Source: Tragulus kanchil (lineage: Eukaryota; Chordata; Mammalia; Artiodactyla; Tragulidae). Taken from it: a stretch of DNA of 64,000 bases. The notes under the pieces are model-generated. The model was not told where the DNA came from. It worked only from the letters and a program-made list of their open reading frames with translations, and did no database searches. Both the position numbers and the translations under genes were made by a program. The stretch spans positions 6,169,141 to 6,233,140 of the forward strand of contig JAIOJX010000025.1 in the NCBI GenBank assembly GCA_022376925.1. The letters run 5' to 3'. Shown here one piece after another: positions 22,832 through 32,481 of the stretch. Position 1 is the first letter of the stretch; every line of letters begins with the position of its first letter.

Positions 22832-24050
22832 CAGGCTCAGGGGTTTTCCACACTTCTAAGCAACGTTTTTCGTCTTTACATAAAGTTCTGGCAGTTGGCC
22901 ACTATCGAGTGACTGGCAGTTTCTGGATGTAGAAGGGGACTCCTGAACACACAAGCCCTGACCAGCAGGCTCCTAGCTCCTCTGGTGCTGTAGGTGACCT
23001 ATGACTGTTGATTAGGAAACATCCTTTTCCTATGAGAGAACAATCTCATTCAAAGAGAACTGTGTGCGACAGTGACTGTATTGTTCATTTAATGATCAGG
23101 GTGTTACTGCCAGCAAATAGGCCTGTTGGCTATCTTTTTTCCTCAGCAGATTTGTGTTTGTTTTTGTTGTTATTCCCTCTGAGACCCTTTTATTCCTTTT
23201 CATCTAGGCGATTTCTGGAACCTCCTAGCCCAGCTGGCCATTTTAAATCCTATGCTCAGGCTCTATGAAGAGAAAAAACAAACAAAACCCCAAAAAACAG
23301 AACAGTACGGGAAAATAATGTACCTTTAGGTAGAACTAAACCTGGAGGGAAGTATTACAAAGTGAAACTGGTTCTTAGGCTCTGCTAGGTGAGAGGGAAA
23401 GTAAAGGTCACTTTTTGGTAAGAGGCTCTGAATGTTAGTAAAAGCAGAACTGTGTGTTGGGGAAAGGAGTAGGAGTTGAAGGTCAAGGGGGAAATTTGGT
23501 GGCTATAAGAACCAGGGTTAATTTATGAATGGACTCTAAGCTACGTCAGTGGACACTTCTGACGAGCCTGAATGAGTAGGGGGCAAGAGAGAAAGTTTGG
23601 GGTGTGAGGAAAGTCCAAGAAACACGCTAATCAAATGTTCCACAAAAGGAACAACTGGGTAGCCATATAGATGCTTTATTTAGTGCTTGGAAGGACCAGA
23701 GCAGGACTCAACACAGAAACCACGATCCATTCCATGCAAGATGGTGTGTGGTCACTGGCCTGCTTCTGACAGAGAGCAGCAGCTGTTAGGCATTGTTTTG
23801 TGTCTTGTGTGTTTAAAAGTAGTTTCTAACCATTGTTTATCTGCTTCAAAAAGTGAAACACAAAACCAAAAAACCCAAAACAATGAGTAATAAGTTTTCT
23901 AAGAGGGAAAGATAGTTATGGATCTTTACTATGGGCATCATGATTTTGCCCTAGACAAATTTAGAGCCAGAGTTTATCGTTGCTTTAGGCAACACACACA
24001 TCTTTCTCCGAGTTGCTTTCCTAAGTCTGTGTCCTAAGGGAAACTGTCCT
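22832..24050. other. Unassigned single-copy sequence
   Basis: No named repeat. The minor plus-strand frame at 23008-23268 is T-rich and lacks any family signature. An A/C-rich low-complexity stretch lies near 23268-23310. Confidence 0.45.
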
Positions 24051-24150
24051 GCAATTGGAATCAGAAGATCTATATTCTAGGTGTATCTCTGCCACTAACT
24101 GACTGGGATTTGGGCAAGTACTTAGCTTATTCTTTGCCTAGTAATTAATG
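24050..24150 (+). mobile_element. MIR fragment
   Basis: 'tctctgccactaactgactggg' followed by 'gggcaagtacttagctt' matches the MIR middle region (ctctgccacttactagctgtg...gggcaagttacttaac) with divergence. Further MIR-like bases may continue to about 24245. Confidence 0.6.
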
Positions 24151-24439
24151 TATCCATTCATTTATTCAGGGGCCTTATACTTAGAATCTGCCTTGTGCAT
24201 GATAATCTCATTTTCTTCATTTATAAATTAAAGGAAATACACTAGATCTAATTCAACATTAAATGCTACCTTTTTTTGGAGAACTGTGATAAAAATCAAG
24301 GTCCTCTGATGTGATCCATATACTTATTCTGCATTTATCAAGTATTAGGCTATGTATTTTCAAATAACAGTCTACTTTATTTTTTCTCTATTGGCTATTT
24401 TCACACTATAAATATACACTGGAGGGGTATTGTATTTGA

Positions 24440-24725
24440 TAATACTAGAGGTAAGAGAGAGCCAGCTCATGGAAGCTTGGGGGTATGAACAAAACCTTGA
24501 CTTTTACTCCAAGGAGATAAGAGTTTTCAGCAAAAGAGTGATAGGATGTGACCCACATAACTCTACTTTTGCTGAGTTTAGAGTAGCCTGCAGAGAGGCA
24601 AGGGTAAATGAATGGAGACTACTTGGAGAGCTTCTCAATAATCTGGGCAGAGATGCTATTAATAGTTCCCCTTTACTGAGACAGAAGACTGAAGGAGTAA
24701 CAAATTTGGGTAGTTTGAGAAATTT
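24440..24725 (-). mobile_element. L2 fragment in reverse
   Basis: Phrases such as 'aagagtgataggatgtga', 'gcagagaggcaagggt' and 'aataatctgggcagagatgct' resemble the reverse complement of the conserved L2 3' region (typically gcaagagtggaagcagg...caataatccaggcaagagatg). The 123-residue plus-strand frame at 24430-24801 overlies this fossil and is therefore not a gene candidate. Confidence 0.5.
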
Positions 24726-26309
24726 ACAAATTATTTGTTATTATTATTATTGTCAGAAACATTTTATCATAGTCACATTACTTAGTGTTCTGAGATTTTA
24801 AATACAAATTTACTTAACGGTGCTGAAATGTTAGGCTTGGATATGATCTGTATTTTTTCGTGTACTAAGCCTCTGAGGGTCTATCTAATTTTATATTTAC
24901 GGGGGTTGCTTCTTGACATTTTGTCTCAAACTAGAAATAAATAAGTACTGACTCCAAAGGGCAAAGAGCTAAGAGTAGAACAAGATGGTCAGGTAGAGGA
25001 AAATCTCACTGGAAAAGAACAGTCATGCAGTCGCATTAGTGAGACCACCTTCTGTGTGGTCTGGAGTTTTTTGTTTTTTAATTTTTTTGCTGTTTGTTTG
25101 TTGGTGTTAAATATCTACAACTGAAAAGATGAAGGTACCATTAAAGTTCAGAGAATTTTTCAGAAAAGCAGAGAAAAACAGCCTCAAGATCAACGGAAAC
25201 CAGTGATCAATGATATATGACTGAAGACATAAAGGGACATTAAGTGTTGACAACTTTAAGGCAGGATCTTTTAAGTCACAAGAGAAATTAATTTAAAAAT
25301 CTCAGGAAAATAAAACATTTTGTTAGTATTAAATATATTCAGGTTTTGTAGAAACCAATCAACATGTACTAAAACAGATCTGCCTTGATTTACAATGGAT
25401 CTTACCCTTTGTAAGTTTGAACTGTATTTAGTATACACTTGTAAGTGCTCAGAACACATATATTACCCTCCAGTTAAGGAAAATCACCTAACATTTAACA
25501 CAAAGCCTAGTTTATTGGATACTTCACTTAAAGTGAAACAGAATGATTGTATGGGGATGGAATGGTTATTGGTGTATTGGTTGTTAATCCTGTGATCACA
25601 TGGCTGATTGGAAGCTGCCACTCACTGCCACTACTCGGCATCACAAGAGAGTGTGGTACCACATGTTGCTAGCCAAGGTAAAGATAAAAACTCAAAATTC
25701 TATGCATAGTTTCTACTGAGTGCATATCATCATAAATTAAATAAATCATCAATCATACCATCGTAAGTTGGAGACCTCTGTATATGATTAATTAAATGTC
25801 AATGGATTAAGCAACTAATTCTATGTAGATGCTATATTTCTTTAAATCTCTCTACACTGTTGAAAAAGTCTAGTGATTTTTAAATATTGTATTTAACTGC
25901 TCTTAACACTGAGTTAAGGTATTACTATTACAGCAAATTATAGGAGGAGAAGGTTCAGTCAGAAGTGTAGGTGGTCCCTGTGACTGGAATTCACCGTGAG
26001 GGCAGCCTTGTGGGACCGAGGCCTTCCCCTGTGGGATCAGCTCCAACTCCAGGTAACTAGTGTCAGAACTGAATTGAGTTGTTGGATACTCAGTTGGTGT
26101 TGGAGAATGGGTTATGGAAAATGTCACTCATTTGGTGTCAGAAAAAGTGTTACTAAATGGGCATAAGTGATGCTTATGTAAACAGCAAGCAACACTACAC
26201 ATAGGACTACTGAGAGGGAATACTGAGCCCAGAGAAAATAACAAAGTTCTGAATTAGCCTTGTAAAATTCAAATCAGGAAAGCCATGAGAGGTGCTTGCA
26301 TTTGGCTGT
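24726..26309. other. Unassigned single-copy sequence
   Basis: AT-rich DNA with a short TTA run near 24739-24751 and a T/G-rich stretch near 25065-25105. The 74-residue minus-strand frame at 25903-26127 is proline- and threonine-rich but has no recognisable domain. Confidence 0.45.
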
Positions 26310-26498
26310 ATTTGACACTTGGTGACTCTTTGGACTGTAGCCTGCCAGACTCCTCTGTCTGTGGGATTTTCCACACAGGAATACTGGAGTGGGTTGCCAT
26401 TTCCTCCTCCAGGGGACCCTTCTGATCTAGGGTCCAAACCCACATCTCTTTGTCTCCCTACATTGCCGGCAGATTCTTTACCCAGAGAACCATTGGAA
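26310..26498 (-). mobile_element. Bov-tA SINE, diverged
   Basis: 'ctctttggactgtagcctgc', 'aatactggagtgggttgccatttcct' and 'cattgccggcagattcttta' are Bov-A/tRNA-Glu landmarks in reverse order. The tRNA end is degraded (accattgga for accaggga), so the copy is old. The overlapping 141- and 78-residue frames are SINE-derived. Confidence 0.85.
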
Positions 26499-26719
26499 AA
26501 AGTAAAGTTATGGAAAGTCTCACCTATACTCACGTGTGACTCTGAAGCTTTATAAAATAACTGCAGAAGAATCAAGGGCTTCTGTCCTTTGCTCCCAATT
26601 GGGGTGAGATAAATATCAGTGACATAGTTCATTATGTGATTTTAATTTACTCACTCAACAAATACATACTGAAGTTCATGATAGGCCAAGAACTGTCTTC
26701 AAGGCTTCTTATATTTCTT

Positions 26720-26801
26720 TTTAAAATTATTTTTCTATTGTAATTTATTCTTTTTTTGCAATTTTTTTATTTTGCATTTTTTGCTTTTACAGAGTTTTGT
26801 T
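26720..26801 (-). mobile_element. Very short L1 tail insertion with target-site duplication
   Basis: About 80 T-rich bases ending 'tgcttttacagagttttgtt' (L1 3' end in reverse) are flanked by a perfect 16-base direct repeat (gcttcttatatttctt) at 26704-26719 and 26802-26817. This is a clear example of extreme 5' truncation during L1 retroposition. Confidence 0.85.
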
Positions 26802-26999
26802 GCTTCTTATATTTCTTATTGTAAGAAAAAAGTCAGTGATATATTTGGCGATATTAGATAGACTGGTATCTAATTTTACATGACTGCTGCTAAGTATAGA
26901 GACAATCACTGACACTTGAAATAATTTTAAGGTAAAATATTTTCTGTAACATAACCTAAGTTGGCTGTTTGTTGCTTATTTAAATACATCTGAAGGGTA

Positions 27000-27182
27000 A
27001 CTGAATGTTTACTATGTGTCAGTAGCTCTATTGTATTTTCTTATTTAATTCCCGCAACAATTGTTATCCCCATCAGGAAGACGAGAAAATGAAGATATTT
27101 AGAGAGATTAAGTAACTTACCTATAAAGTGTGATTTGAACTCAAGCAGTCTGACTCAAGAAACCACACTCTTAACCACAAAA
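27000..27182 (-). mobile_element. MIR element, nearly full length
   Basis: 'ttactatgtgtcagtagctc', 'ttatttaattcccgcaacaa', 'ttatccccatcaggaagacga' and 'agattaagtaacttacct' follow the reversed MIR consensus in order, ending at 'cactcttaaccac', the reverse of the tRNA-derived MIR head. Confidence 0.85.
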
Positions 27183-27349
27183 CTGTTTTTAAATGGTGTC
27201 AGTGAGATAGTGGATGGTCTTTTCTTGTCAGTAAATAAGAACTTCTACCAGCTGTGCTCAGAAGGATAGGTAGGAGTTTCCCTGGGCCATTGATGAGGAG
27301 TTTCATAATCCTCTAATAAATTACACCATATAATAAAGAAAGATTACCA

Positions 27350-27500
27350 TTGTATGGAGAGGGTGGGGCGAATTAAGAGAGTAAACTGACACATATACAC
27401 GCTAATGGGAAGCTGCTGTATACTATAGGCAGCTCAGTATGGTGCTCTGTGATGGCCAAGAGAAGAGGGATTTGGGCTAGGAGGTAGGCTCAAGAGAGAG

Positions 27501-27532
<32 letters not shown>

Positions 27533-27605
27533 CTATAGCTGATTCATGTTGCTCTACTGCAGAAACTAATACATTGTAAAGCAATTATAAAACAATTTTT
27601 AAAAT
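27350..27605 (+). mobile_element. L1 3' end (second ruminant type)
   Basis: 'gctaatgggaagctgctgta', 'agctcagtatggtgctctgtgatgg', a TA run (27504-27533) and 'actgcagaaactaatacattgtaaagcaatta' are the ordered landmarks of this L1 3' UTR. It is 5'-truncated and non-coding. Confidence 0.8.
27504..27533. repeat. (TA)n microsatellite
   Basis: About 15 TA units inside the L1 3' end. Confidence 0.95.
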
Positions 27606-27695
27606 ATCACCACTATATAGAGATGAAATAAATCCTTGTACTCTAGAATATTTCTTATAGTTTTAAGTTGAACAAGTTTTGGCAACCGTGTCTTT

Positions 27696-28024
27696 TTTTT
27701 TTTAAAGATTTATTTATTTATTTATTTTGGGCGGGGGTCGGGTTGGGGAGGGAGGGAAGCGGGCGGGCCACTTCTATTGGTCTTTCATTTCTCTATGTTC
27801 ATCCGTCTTTGTTCTTTGTCTCCTGTGGGCCTGCCATCGCGGTGGCGTCTGTTGCTGCAGAACTCCGGCTCTGGGCGCATGCGCTCCAGAGCTCCGGCTC
27901 GGTGATTGGACACATCCATCCAGCTACTCCGCGGCACGTGGGATCTTCCCAGGCCAGGGATGGAACCGTCGCCCCTTGCACTGCAAGGTGGTGTCCTTAC
28001 CCACTGGACCACCAGGGGAAGCCC
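27696..28024 (-). mobile_element. Young CHR-like SINE with C-rich 3' extension
   Basis: Target-site duplication of 15 bases with 14 matching (ggcaaccgtgtcttt, 27681-27695; ggtaaccgtgtcttt, 28025-28039). Minus-strand order: head ggcttcccctggtggtcc, CpG-rich body, C-rich 3' extension, (AAAT)n tail. Many CpGs survive, which implies recent insertion. The 137-residue plus-strand frame here is antisense SINE sequence. Confidence 0.93.
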
Positions 28025-28199
28025 GGTAACCGTGTCTTTGATGATAAAAGTCTATGTGCTTCATTAGCGAATATTTCTTAATACAGTGACTGGATTTCTA
28101 GCTTCACCAGTTGCCTAATCCAAATTCCTCCACACATTCTTGAAAGTTCTCACAGATCAACAAGAAGGGCAAATAAACCCCATAATAGGTATCTATGGC

Positions 28200-28790
28200 A
28201 TAAATAAGTGTCTTAACCTGCTCAAATTTTCCTAAGAAAATGCCATAGACAAGGTGGTTTCAACAACAGAAATGTATTTCTCACAGTTCTGGAGACTGCA
28301 AAGTTCAAGATCAAGGTGCCAGTAAAGTAGGTGTAATTCTGAGGCCTCTTGTCTTGCAGATTGTGCCATCATGGTGTGTGCTTACTTTTTTTTTTGACTT
28401 TTTTTTTTTTTTCTAGCCAGCTCTCCTACTGTACTAGGACCCCACTTTTCTGACTTTGTGCATATTGTGTGCTAAGTCACTTCAGTTATGTTCAGCTCTT
28501 TGCAATCCTATGGACTGTGGTCTGCCAGGAGCCAGGCAAGAATACTGGAGTGCCATGCCCTCTTCCAGAGGATCTTTCTAACCCAGGGATGGAACCTGAA
28601 TTTTCTATGTTTTCTGCATTGACAGGTGGATCTTTACCACTAAAACCACCTGGGAAACCCCTTATGACTTCATGTAATCTTAATTATTCCCTAAAGGCTC
28701 TATCTCCAAATATGGTCACAGTGGTTCAGGGATTCAATATAGGAATTTGGGGAAAACACAATTTAGTCCATAGCAATAGGAGTCAGAGAA
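28200..28790 (+). mobile_element. MLT1-type solo LTR (ERVL-MaLR), interrupted
   Basis: 'aaaatgccatagacaaggtgg', 'caacaacagaaatgtatttctcacagttctgga' and 'caagatcaaggtgcc', then after the insertion 'tatgacttcatgtaatctta', 'ctatctccaaatatggtcac' and 'acacaatttagtcc', follow the MLT1 LTR from 5' to 3'. This is an ancient mammal-wide retroviral LTR with no coding content. A Bov-tA inserted at about 28463 splits it. Confidence 0.82.
28463..28661 (-). mobile_element. Bov-tA SINE nested in MLT1 LTR
   Basis: Landmarks 'gtgtgctaagtcacttcag', 'ctatggactgtggtctgcca', 'ggcaagaatactggagtgcc' and 'ggtggatctttaccact' in reverse SINE order, ending with a decayed tRNA head (ctgggaaacccc). The LTR resumes immediately after. 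The 118-residue plus-strand frame is chimeric SINE/LTR sequence. Confidence 0.9.
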
Positions 28791-29289
28791 CACTACAAAT
28801 TTCAATCTCAGACCAACAAAGCTAGGTTTAGGAATCATGCCAGAACAGGCTCTGGTGAAGAATGAGCTGAAAAAAGTAGCACTTGGTTCTCGTGGTGATG
28901 AACATCAATAAAATCTTTCTGAGGAAAAAAGAGTCCTCATTACTTAAAAAAAAAAAGTACACAACAGAATCAAATTATTTATATTCCCTCTCCTATATGA
29001 TCCATATCTCAGAATAGTCATATAATTTGGGGGGAAATTTTTTATAGAATTATTCTACATAACAAAGAGAAAGTGATAGAATGTTTAGAAATCATCATGC
29101 TATTTTAAAATTATAATGATGAATGAATGAATCTAAGCAATAATCAGAGGCTGATAGTAATCCAAAAAAGAGATGAGCAAGCATTTTCTGGTAGAAGTGT
29201 ACAATGTTATCTACAAATTCCACACATTCTTGAAAGTTCTCACAGATCAACAAGAAGGGCAAATAAACCCCATAATAGGTATCTATGGC

Positions 29290-29875
29290 ATAAATAAGTG
29301 TCTTAACCTGCTCAAATTTTCCTAAGAAAATGCCATAGACAAGGTGGTTTCAACAACAGAAATGTATTTCTCACAGTTCTGGAGACTGCAAAGTTCAAGA
29401 TCAAGGTGCCAGTAAAGTAGGTGTAATTCTGAGGCCTCTTGTCTTGCAGATTGTGCCATCATGGTGTGTGCTTACTTTTTTTTTTGACTTTTTTATTCTA
29501 GCCAGCTCTCCTACTGTACTAGGACCCCACTTTTCTGACTTTGTGCATATTGTGTGCTAAGTCACTTCAGTTATGTTCAGCTCTTTGCAATCCTATGGAC
29601 TGTGGTCTGCCAGGAGCCAGGCAAGAATACTGGAGTGCCATGCCCTCTTCCAGAGGATCTTTCTAACCCAGGGATGGAACCTGAATTTTCTATGTTTTCT
29701 GCATTGACAGGTGGATCTTTACCACTAAAACCACCTGGGAAACCCCTTATGACTTCATGTAATCTTAATTTTTCCCCTAAAGGCTCTATCTCCAAATATG
29801 GTCACAGTGGTTCAGGGATTCAATATAGGAATTTGGGGAAAACACAATTTAGTCCATAGCAATAGGAGTCAGAGA
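29290..29875 (+). mobile_element. MLT1 LTR plus nested Bov-tA, duplicate copy
   Basis: Copy B of duplication 7 repeats the MLT1 LTR with the Bov-tA (minus strand, about 29549-29746) at exactly the same internal position. The duplication therefore postdates the SINE insertion. Confidence 0.85.
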
Positions 29876-30609
29876 ACACTACAAATTTCAATCTCAGACC
29901 AACAAAGCTAGGTTTAGGAATCATGCCAGAACAGGCTCTGGTGAAGAATGAGCTGAAAAAAGTAGCACTTGGTTCTCGTGGTGATGAACATCAATAAAAT
30001 CTTTCTGAGGAAAAAAGAGTCCTCATTACTTAAAAAAAAAAAGTACACAACAGAATCAAATTATTTATATTCCCTCTCCTATATGATCCATATCTCAGAA
30101 TAGTCATATAATTTGGGGGGAAATTTTTTATAGAATTATTCTACATAACAAAGAGAAAGTGATAGAATGTTTAGAAATCATCATGCTATTTTAAAATTAT
30201 AATGATGAATGAATGAATCTAAGCAATAATCAGAGGCTGATAGTAATCCAAAAAAGAGATGAGCAAGCATTTTCTGGTAGAAGTGTACAATGTTATCTAC
30301 AAAGTAGTCTTGCCAAATGAATAAATAAAATCTGATTCTGACCAAGCCTTTAGATTTGTAATTTATAGTAAATACAATGGACAGAGGAACATCTATCATA
30401 CAATCAAAATGATTACTGTTGAAATACTATACAAATTACCCAGTTCCTTGAAGAGACAGTAACAGTAAAACAAAACAACAAAACTTCAAGAAAAAGAAAA
30501 ATAGAAAAAAGAGGAATCTGTGGACCAAAAGATAATTAAGACCTAGAGTAATCAATTTAAATATTTAATCCTGGTTGAATAAACTGTAAATAAAAACAAG
30601 TCATTTGGG

Positions 30610-30925
30610 AAAAATCTTAACACTGGATAGTTTGTGATGGCAAGGAATTGTTAATATTGTTAAATATGTTAGCTGTAATAATAAAATTGTGAGTGTGATT
30701 TTAAAGATAAAGTCCTATCTTTCAGAAATACTGAAATATTCACAGATAAAATAAAATGACATTTTGAATTTTCTTCAAAGTAATCCAAAGTTGAAGGTAA
30801 GTGTGAATGCAGATTCTCATGTATTGAGTATTATAAAAACTGCTGTGATGATTAAGGACTTCACCATAATATTCTCTCTGATTTTGTATATGCTTGAAAA
30901 TATTCATAATATATTTTTAAAAGGA
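30610..30925 (+). mobile_element. L1M-type 3' UTR fossil
   Basis: 'aaggaattgttaatattgtt', 'aaagataaagtcctatcttt', 'gaaatactgaaatattcaca' and 'attctctctgattttgtatatgcttgaaaat' track the 3' end of old mammalian L1M/L1ME elements. It is repeated at about 31707-32022. The 78-residue frames at 30764 and 31861 are parts of this fossil. Confidence 0.68.
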
Positions 30926-31706
30926 ATGTGTCAGACATTTGAGAAAAAAAAAGGAGCAGGGGAAAGTCCCACTCCAAATGAGAAAATACTCAGAATGTGA
31001 CTGAGAACTGACTTCTGGGGACCCAAAGATCAAAACGCCACCATCTGTGGCTGTGAGGAGGTTGACACTTTCTACTTGCAGGTTAACAATTCAACCCATC
31101 AGTGATTCATGGATATAGAATTGACAAGACTTTTATATCAGAGACAAAGGACTTGATTGCTCACATAAATAGTGGTAGCCAGAGTATCAGCATTTTTGAT
31201 AAACTGGTCTAGTCCCTCAATCTTAATTCTTATAGTGAGGTGCAGAGATAGCCAGGTGGACTTGTGACCAGGTTTATTGCATAGAAGGAGGGGATCTTAT
31301 GAAAAGGAACTGGACAATATATATTTGTCTGCCCTTTATATATATAAAACCCACTATGAGCAAGCATTTTCTGGTAGAAGTGTACAATGTTATCTACAAA
31401 GTAGTCTTGCCAAATGAATAAATAAAATCTGATTCTGACCAAGCCTTTAGATTTGTAATTTATAGTAAATACAATGGACAGAGGAACATCTATCATACAA
31501 TCAAAATGATTACTGTTGAAATACTATACAAATTACCCAGTTCCTTGAAGAGACAGTAACAGTAAAACAAAACAACAAAACTTCAAGAAAAAGAAAAATA
31601 GAAAAAAGAGGAATCTGTGGACCAAAAGATAATTAAGACCTAGAGTAATCAATTTAAATATTTAATCCTGGTTGAATAAACTGTAAATAAAAACAAGTCA
31701 TTTGGG

Positions 31707-32022
31707 AAAAATCTTAACACTGGATAGTTTGTGATGGCAAGGAATTGTTAATATTGTTAAATATGTTAGCTGTAATAATAAAATTGTGAGTGTGATTTTA
31801 AAGATAAAGTCCTATCTTTCAGAAATACTGAAATATTCACAGATAAAATAAAATGACATTTTGAATTTTCTTCAAAGTAATCCAAAGTTGAAGGTAAGTG
31901 TGAATGCAGATTCTCATGTATTGAGTATTATAAAAACTGCTGTGATGATTAAGGACTTCACCATAATATTCTCTCTGATTTTGTATATGCTTGAAAATAT
32001 TCATAATATATTTTTAAAAGGA
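31707..32022 (+). mobile_element. L1M 3' UTR fossil, duplicate copy
   Basis: Second copy of the 30610 fossil, carried by duplication 8. Not independent. Confidence 0.68.
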
Positions 32023-32481
32023 ATGTGTCAGACATTTGAGAAAAAAAAAGGAGCAGGGGAAAGTCCCACTCCAAATGAGAAAATACTCAGAATGTGACTG
32101 AGAACTGACTTCTGGGGACCCAAAGATCAAAACGCCACCATCTGTGGCTGTGAGGAGGTTGACACTTTCTACTTGCAGGTTAACAATTCAACCCATCAGT
32201 GATTCATGGATATAGAATTGACAAGACTTTTATATCAGAGACAAAGGACTTGATTGCTCACATAAATAGTGGTAGCCAGAGTATCAGCATTTTTGATAAA
32301 CTGGTCTAGTCCCTCAATCTTAATTCTTATAGTGAGGTGCAGAGATAGCCAGGTGGACTTGTGACCAGGTTTATTGCATAGAAGGAGGAGCCTTGATCTT
32401 ATGAAAAGGAACTGGACAATATATATTTGTCTGCCCCTTTATATATATATAAAACCCACTATATTCCAAAACTATAAGCAA

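Larger units (their letters stand above)
28130..30303. repeat. Tandem duplication 7, offset 1086-1090 bases
   Basis: Copy A is 28130-29217 and copy B is 29218-30303, abutting with shared 'acaaattcc' at the breakpoint. Copies differ in a long T-run (about 28406-28419 versus a shorter interrupted run in copy B) and a few bases near 28682/29767. Both carry the same MLT1 and Bov-tA. The last 44 bases are also the start of duplication 8. Confidence 0.94.
30260..32462. repeat. Tandem duplication 8, offset 1097 bases
   Basis: Copy A is 30260-31356 and copy B is 31357-32462, abutting. The copies diverge near 31307/32386, where copy B carries extra bases (gaggagccttgatc versus gagggg-atc), and in TA-run length near the end. 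Copy B ends 19 bases before duplication 9 begins. Confidence 0.94.

Noticed and set aside
24430..24801. 123-residue open frame as a possible gene
   Set aside because: It overlies what looks like an L2 fossil in reverse orientation, has no domain, and ends in simple ATT-rich sequence.
27668..28081. 137-residue frame, and similar frames at 42454, 44669 and 47422
   Set aside because: These are antisense or sense translations of CHR-like SINEs; similar peptides recur because the SINE recurs.
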